Below are positions 4,331-5,785 of a stretch of DNA of 5,785 nucleotides, in pieces (within the stretch, counting starts at the first letter, position 1; each line of letters starts with the position of its first letter). The translations under genes were made by a program, and so were the position numbers. The notes beneath the pieces are model-generated. The model ran no database searches. It saw only the letters and a program-made list of their open reading frames with translations, and was not told where the DNA came from. The DNA is from DASPXY01 sp038227745. GTDB taxonomy: Bacteria; Planctomycetota; Planctomycetia; Gemmatales; Gemmataceae. The stretch spans positions 1 to 5,785 of the forward strand of contig JBBRPS010000668.1 in NCBI GenBank assembly GCA_038227745.1, in the 5' to 3' direction.

Positions 4331-5635
4331 ATGGACGTCCACGCTCTCCCCGCGCCCCTGTCCCACGCCCGGCAGCGCTGGTTCGCGGCCGGCCTGCTCC
4401 TGTTCTTTGTCGCCCTCAGCGTCCAGTACAGCTTCAAGGTCCTCGATCAGGACCACAACAACCGCTCCGCCTTCCTGCGCTGGCGCGAGCAGATCCTCCT
4501 GCTCGATGACGGGGTAAATATCTGGGCCTCGCACAACTACCCCAATCCGCCCATCATGGTGCTGCTGTTGCAGCCGGTCGTCAAACTGCCCCCCCTGGTC
4601 GGCTCCCTCACGTGGTTCTACCTCAAGGTCGGCATGGCCGTCGCGTCCATCGTGCTGACGTTCCGCCTGATCGAGACGTCGGAGCGGCCGTTCCCCGCCT
4701 GGGGCAAGGCGCTCGCGGTGATCCTCAGCCTGCGCGCCATCACCGGCGACCTGAGTCACGGCAACGTCAACCTGTTCATCCTCCTGCTCGTGGTCGGCGC
4801 GCTCCACGCCTTTTACCAGCGGCGCGACTTCCTCTCGGGCCTGTTGCTGGCGCTGGGGATCGCTTGCAAGGTGACGCCGGCACTCTTCGTGCCGTACTTC
4901 GTCTGGAAGCGCGCCTGGAAGAGCCTGGCGGGCTGTGCCGCCGGGCTGGTGCTGTTCTTCTGGCTGGTGCCCGGCCTGGTGCTCGGCATGGAGCGCAACA
5001 CGGCGTACCTGCACAGCTGGGTGGACCGCATGATCCTGCCGTTTGTCGTGGGCGGCGAGGTCACGACGGAGCATAACAACCAGTCGTTGCCGGGGCTGGT
5101 CTACCGCATGGTCACTCACAGCCCGTCGTTCTCGACCTACGTCAACGACGTGTACACGCCGCTGGAGTATCATAACTTCCTCGACCTGAGCCCGGCGGCG
5201 GCGCGGTGGACCGTGAAGGGGTGCATGGCGCTGTTCGCCCTGCTGGTGGTCTGGGTGTGCCGGACGCCAACCGCCGTGCGCTCCGGGTGGCGCCTGGCCG
5301 CGGAGTTCAGCCTGGTGGCGCTGGGGATGCTGCTGTTCAGCGAGCGGACGTGGAAGCACCACTGCGTGACGTTGCTGCTGCCGTTCGGCGCGATCGCCTA
5401 CTACCTGTCGGCGTGCCGGCCGGGGCCGGCGCTGCGGGGCTACCTGTTCGGCACGCTGGCGCTGGTGGTGCTGCTGATGATCACGACGAGCACGGGGCTC
5501 GTGGACGACCTGGAGCGGGCGGCCAAGCTGGCCCAGGTCTACGGCGCTTACGTCTGGGCGTACCTGCTGCTGATGGCGGCGCTGACGGTGCTGCTGCGAC
5601 GCAAGGACGACGTCGAGGCGGAAGTCGTCAGGTAG
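4331..5635 (+). CDS. Polytopic membrane glycosyltransferase, DUF2029/GT87-like
   Basis: This 434-residue integral membrane protein is probably a GT-C fold, polyprenyl-phosphate-sugar-dependent mannosyltransferase-like enzyme acting at the cytoplasmic membrane. Hydrophobic segments appear at about 17-35, 75-90, 95-113, 125-138, 147-162, 167-191, 197-219, 296-310, 323-337, 345-361, 369-387 and 405-423. DUF2029-like signals are the acidic loop after the first segment (LDQDHNN, 38-44), NYPNPPIMVLLLQP (69-82), GDLSHGNVNLFILLL (139-153), ACKVTPALFVPYF (178-190) and NNQSLPGLVYRM (249-260). WKHHC (341-345) near the end is also notable. D39 or D41 is a candidate catalytic base by analogy with GT-C enzymes; this is inference. 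The ATG at 4331 was preferred to an in-frame TTG at 4274. It is preceded by GAGGAAGG (4313-4320), 10 nt upstream, and the extra 19 residues would add nothing family-like. Acceptor and product are not evident from the neighbours. The gene stands alone behind the DUF1080 terminator. Confidence 0.82.
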   Translation: MDVHALPAPLSHARQRWFAAGLLLFFVALSVQYSFKVLDQDHNNRSAFLRWREQILLLDDGVNIWASHNYPNPPIMVLLLQPVVKLPPLVGSLTWFYLKVGMAVASIVLTFRLIETSERPFPAWGKALAVILSLRAITGDLSHGNVNLFILLLVVGALHAFYQRRDFLSGLLLALGIACKVTPALFVPYFVWKRAWKSLAGCAAGLVLFFWLVPGLVLGMERNTAYLHSWVDRMILPFVVGGEVTTEHNNQSLPGLVYRMVTHSPSFSTYVNDVYTPLEYHNFLDLSPAAARWTVKGCMALFALLVVWVCRTPTAVRSGWRLAAEFSLVALGMLLFSERTWKHHCVTLLLPFGAIAYYLSACRPGPALRGYLFGTLALVVLLMITTSTGLVDDLERAAKLAQVYGAYVWAYLLLMAALTVLLRRKDDVEAEVVR

Positions 5636-5785
5636 GGCGGTTGCTTGGCGAACGGCCGGCGTAAGAGATCGTCCAGCTTTCAGGGGTTATAGGCTAAGGG
5701 GTTACGGCGAGGCAGCTTACGCCGAAAAGGAGGGGGCTACGGCAGAGTTCGCTAGGCCCTCTTGCCTGCCCTCCGTGCCGTTCCC
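5636..5785. other. Non-coding 3' flank with a 9-bp inverted repeat
   Basis: No convincing gene is seen here. CGGCGTAAG (5657-5665) and CTTACGCCG (5716-5724) form a perfect 9-bp inverted repeat 50 nt apart. Between them AGGGGTTA occurs twice in direct orientation (5682-5689, 5697-5704). The region is less GC-rich than the flanking gene. It may hold the 3' end of the glycosyltransferase transcript or the promoter of a gene beyond the window, but neither can be shown. Confidence 0.4.

Noticed and set aside
4184..5362. Minus-strand frame of 392 codons opposite the glycosyltransferase gene
   Set aside because: It is Gln/His/Arg-rich with no motif and is antisense to a well-formed membrane protein.
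1..5785. CRISPR arrays, tRNA or rRNA genes, transposases, phage or defence genes
   Set aside because: No regularly spaced repeats, cloverleaf-like sequence or matching protein motifs were seen on either strand.

Overview
The window is strongly G+C-rich, with G/C-heavy third codon positions that leave long antisense shadow frames. A secreted DUF1080 (PF06439) protein, a DUF2029/GT87-type membrane protein, generous intergenic spacing and several genes without clear Shine-Dalgarno sequences suggest a planctomycete, perhaps Gemmataceae-like. This assignment is inference from gene content; no rRNA or other marker is present.

Left half, minus strand, read from right to left: a cysteine dioxygenase (2392-2925), a sulfite oxidase-type molybdopterin enzyme (1074-2246) and a cysteine synthase CysK (956 down to the window edge, missing only its last residues). 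Together they form a cysteine/sulfur module. CysK makes cysteine from O-acetylserine and sulfide, the dioxygenase oxidises cysteine to cysteine sulfinate, and the sulfite oxidase removes the sulfite released from sulfinate after transamination. The aminotransferase is not in the window. The genes share a strand but are separated by 117-145 nt gaps that contain hairpins, so a single tight operon is not shown.

Right half, plus strand: a secreted DUF1080 protein (3152-4117) whose domain is interrupted by four 22-residue repeats, then a strong terminator-like hairpin, then a polytopic GT87/DUF2029-type glycosyltransferase (4331-5635). The last 150 nt hold no recognisable gene. The divergent region 2926-3151 between the two halves carries a nested inverted repeat.

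The most notable non-coding signal is a 26-bp GC-rich palindromic element present twice as exact reverse complements (1033-1058 and 3035-3060), bracketing the dioxygenase-sulfite oxidase pair. I see no mobile-element gene, CRISPR array, tRNA/rRNA gene, phage gene or defence system. The window is mostly ordinary metabolism with a few structural oddities.
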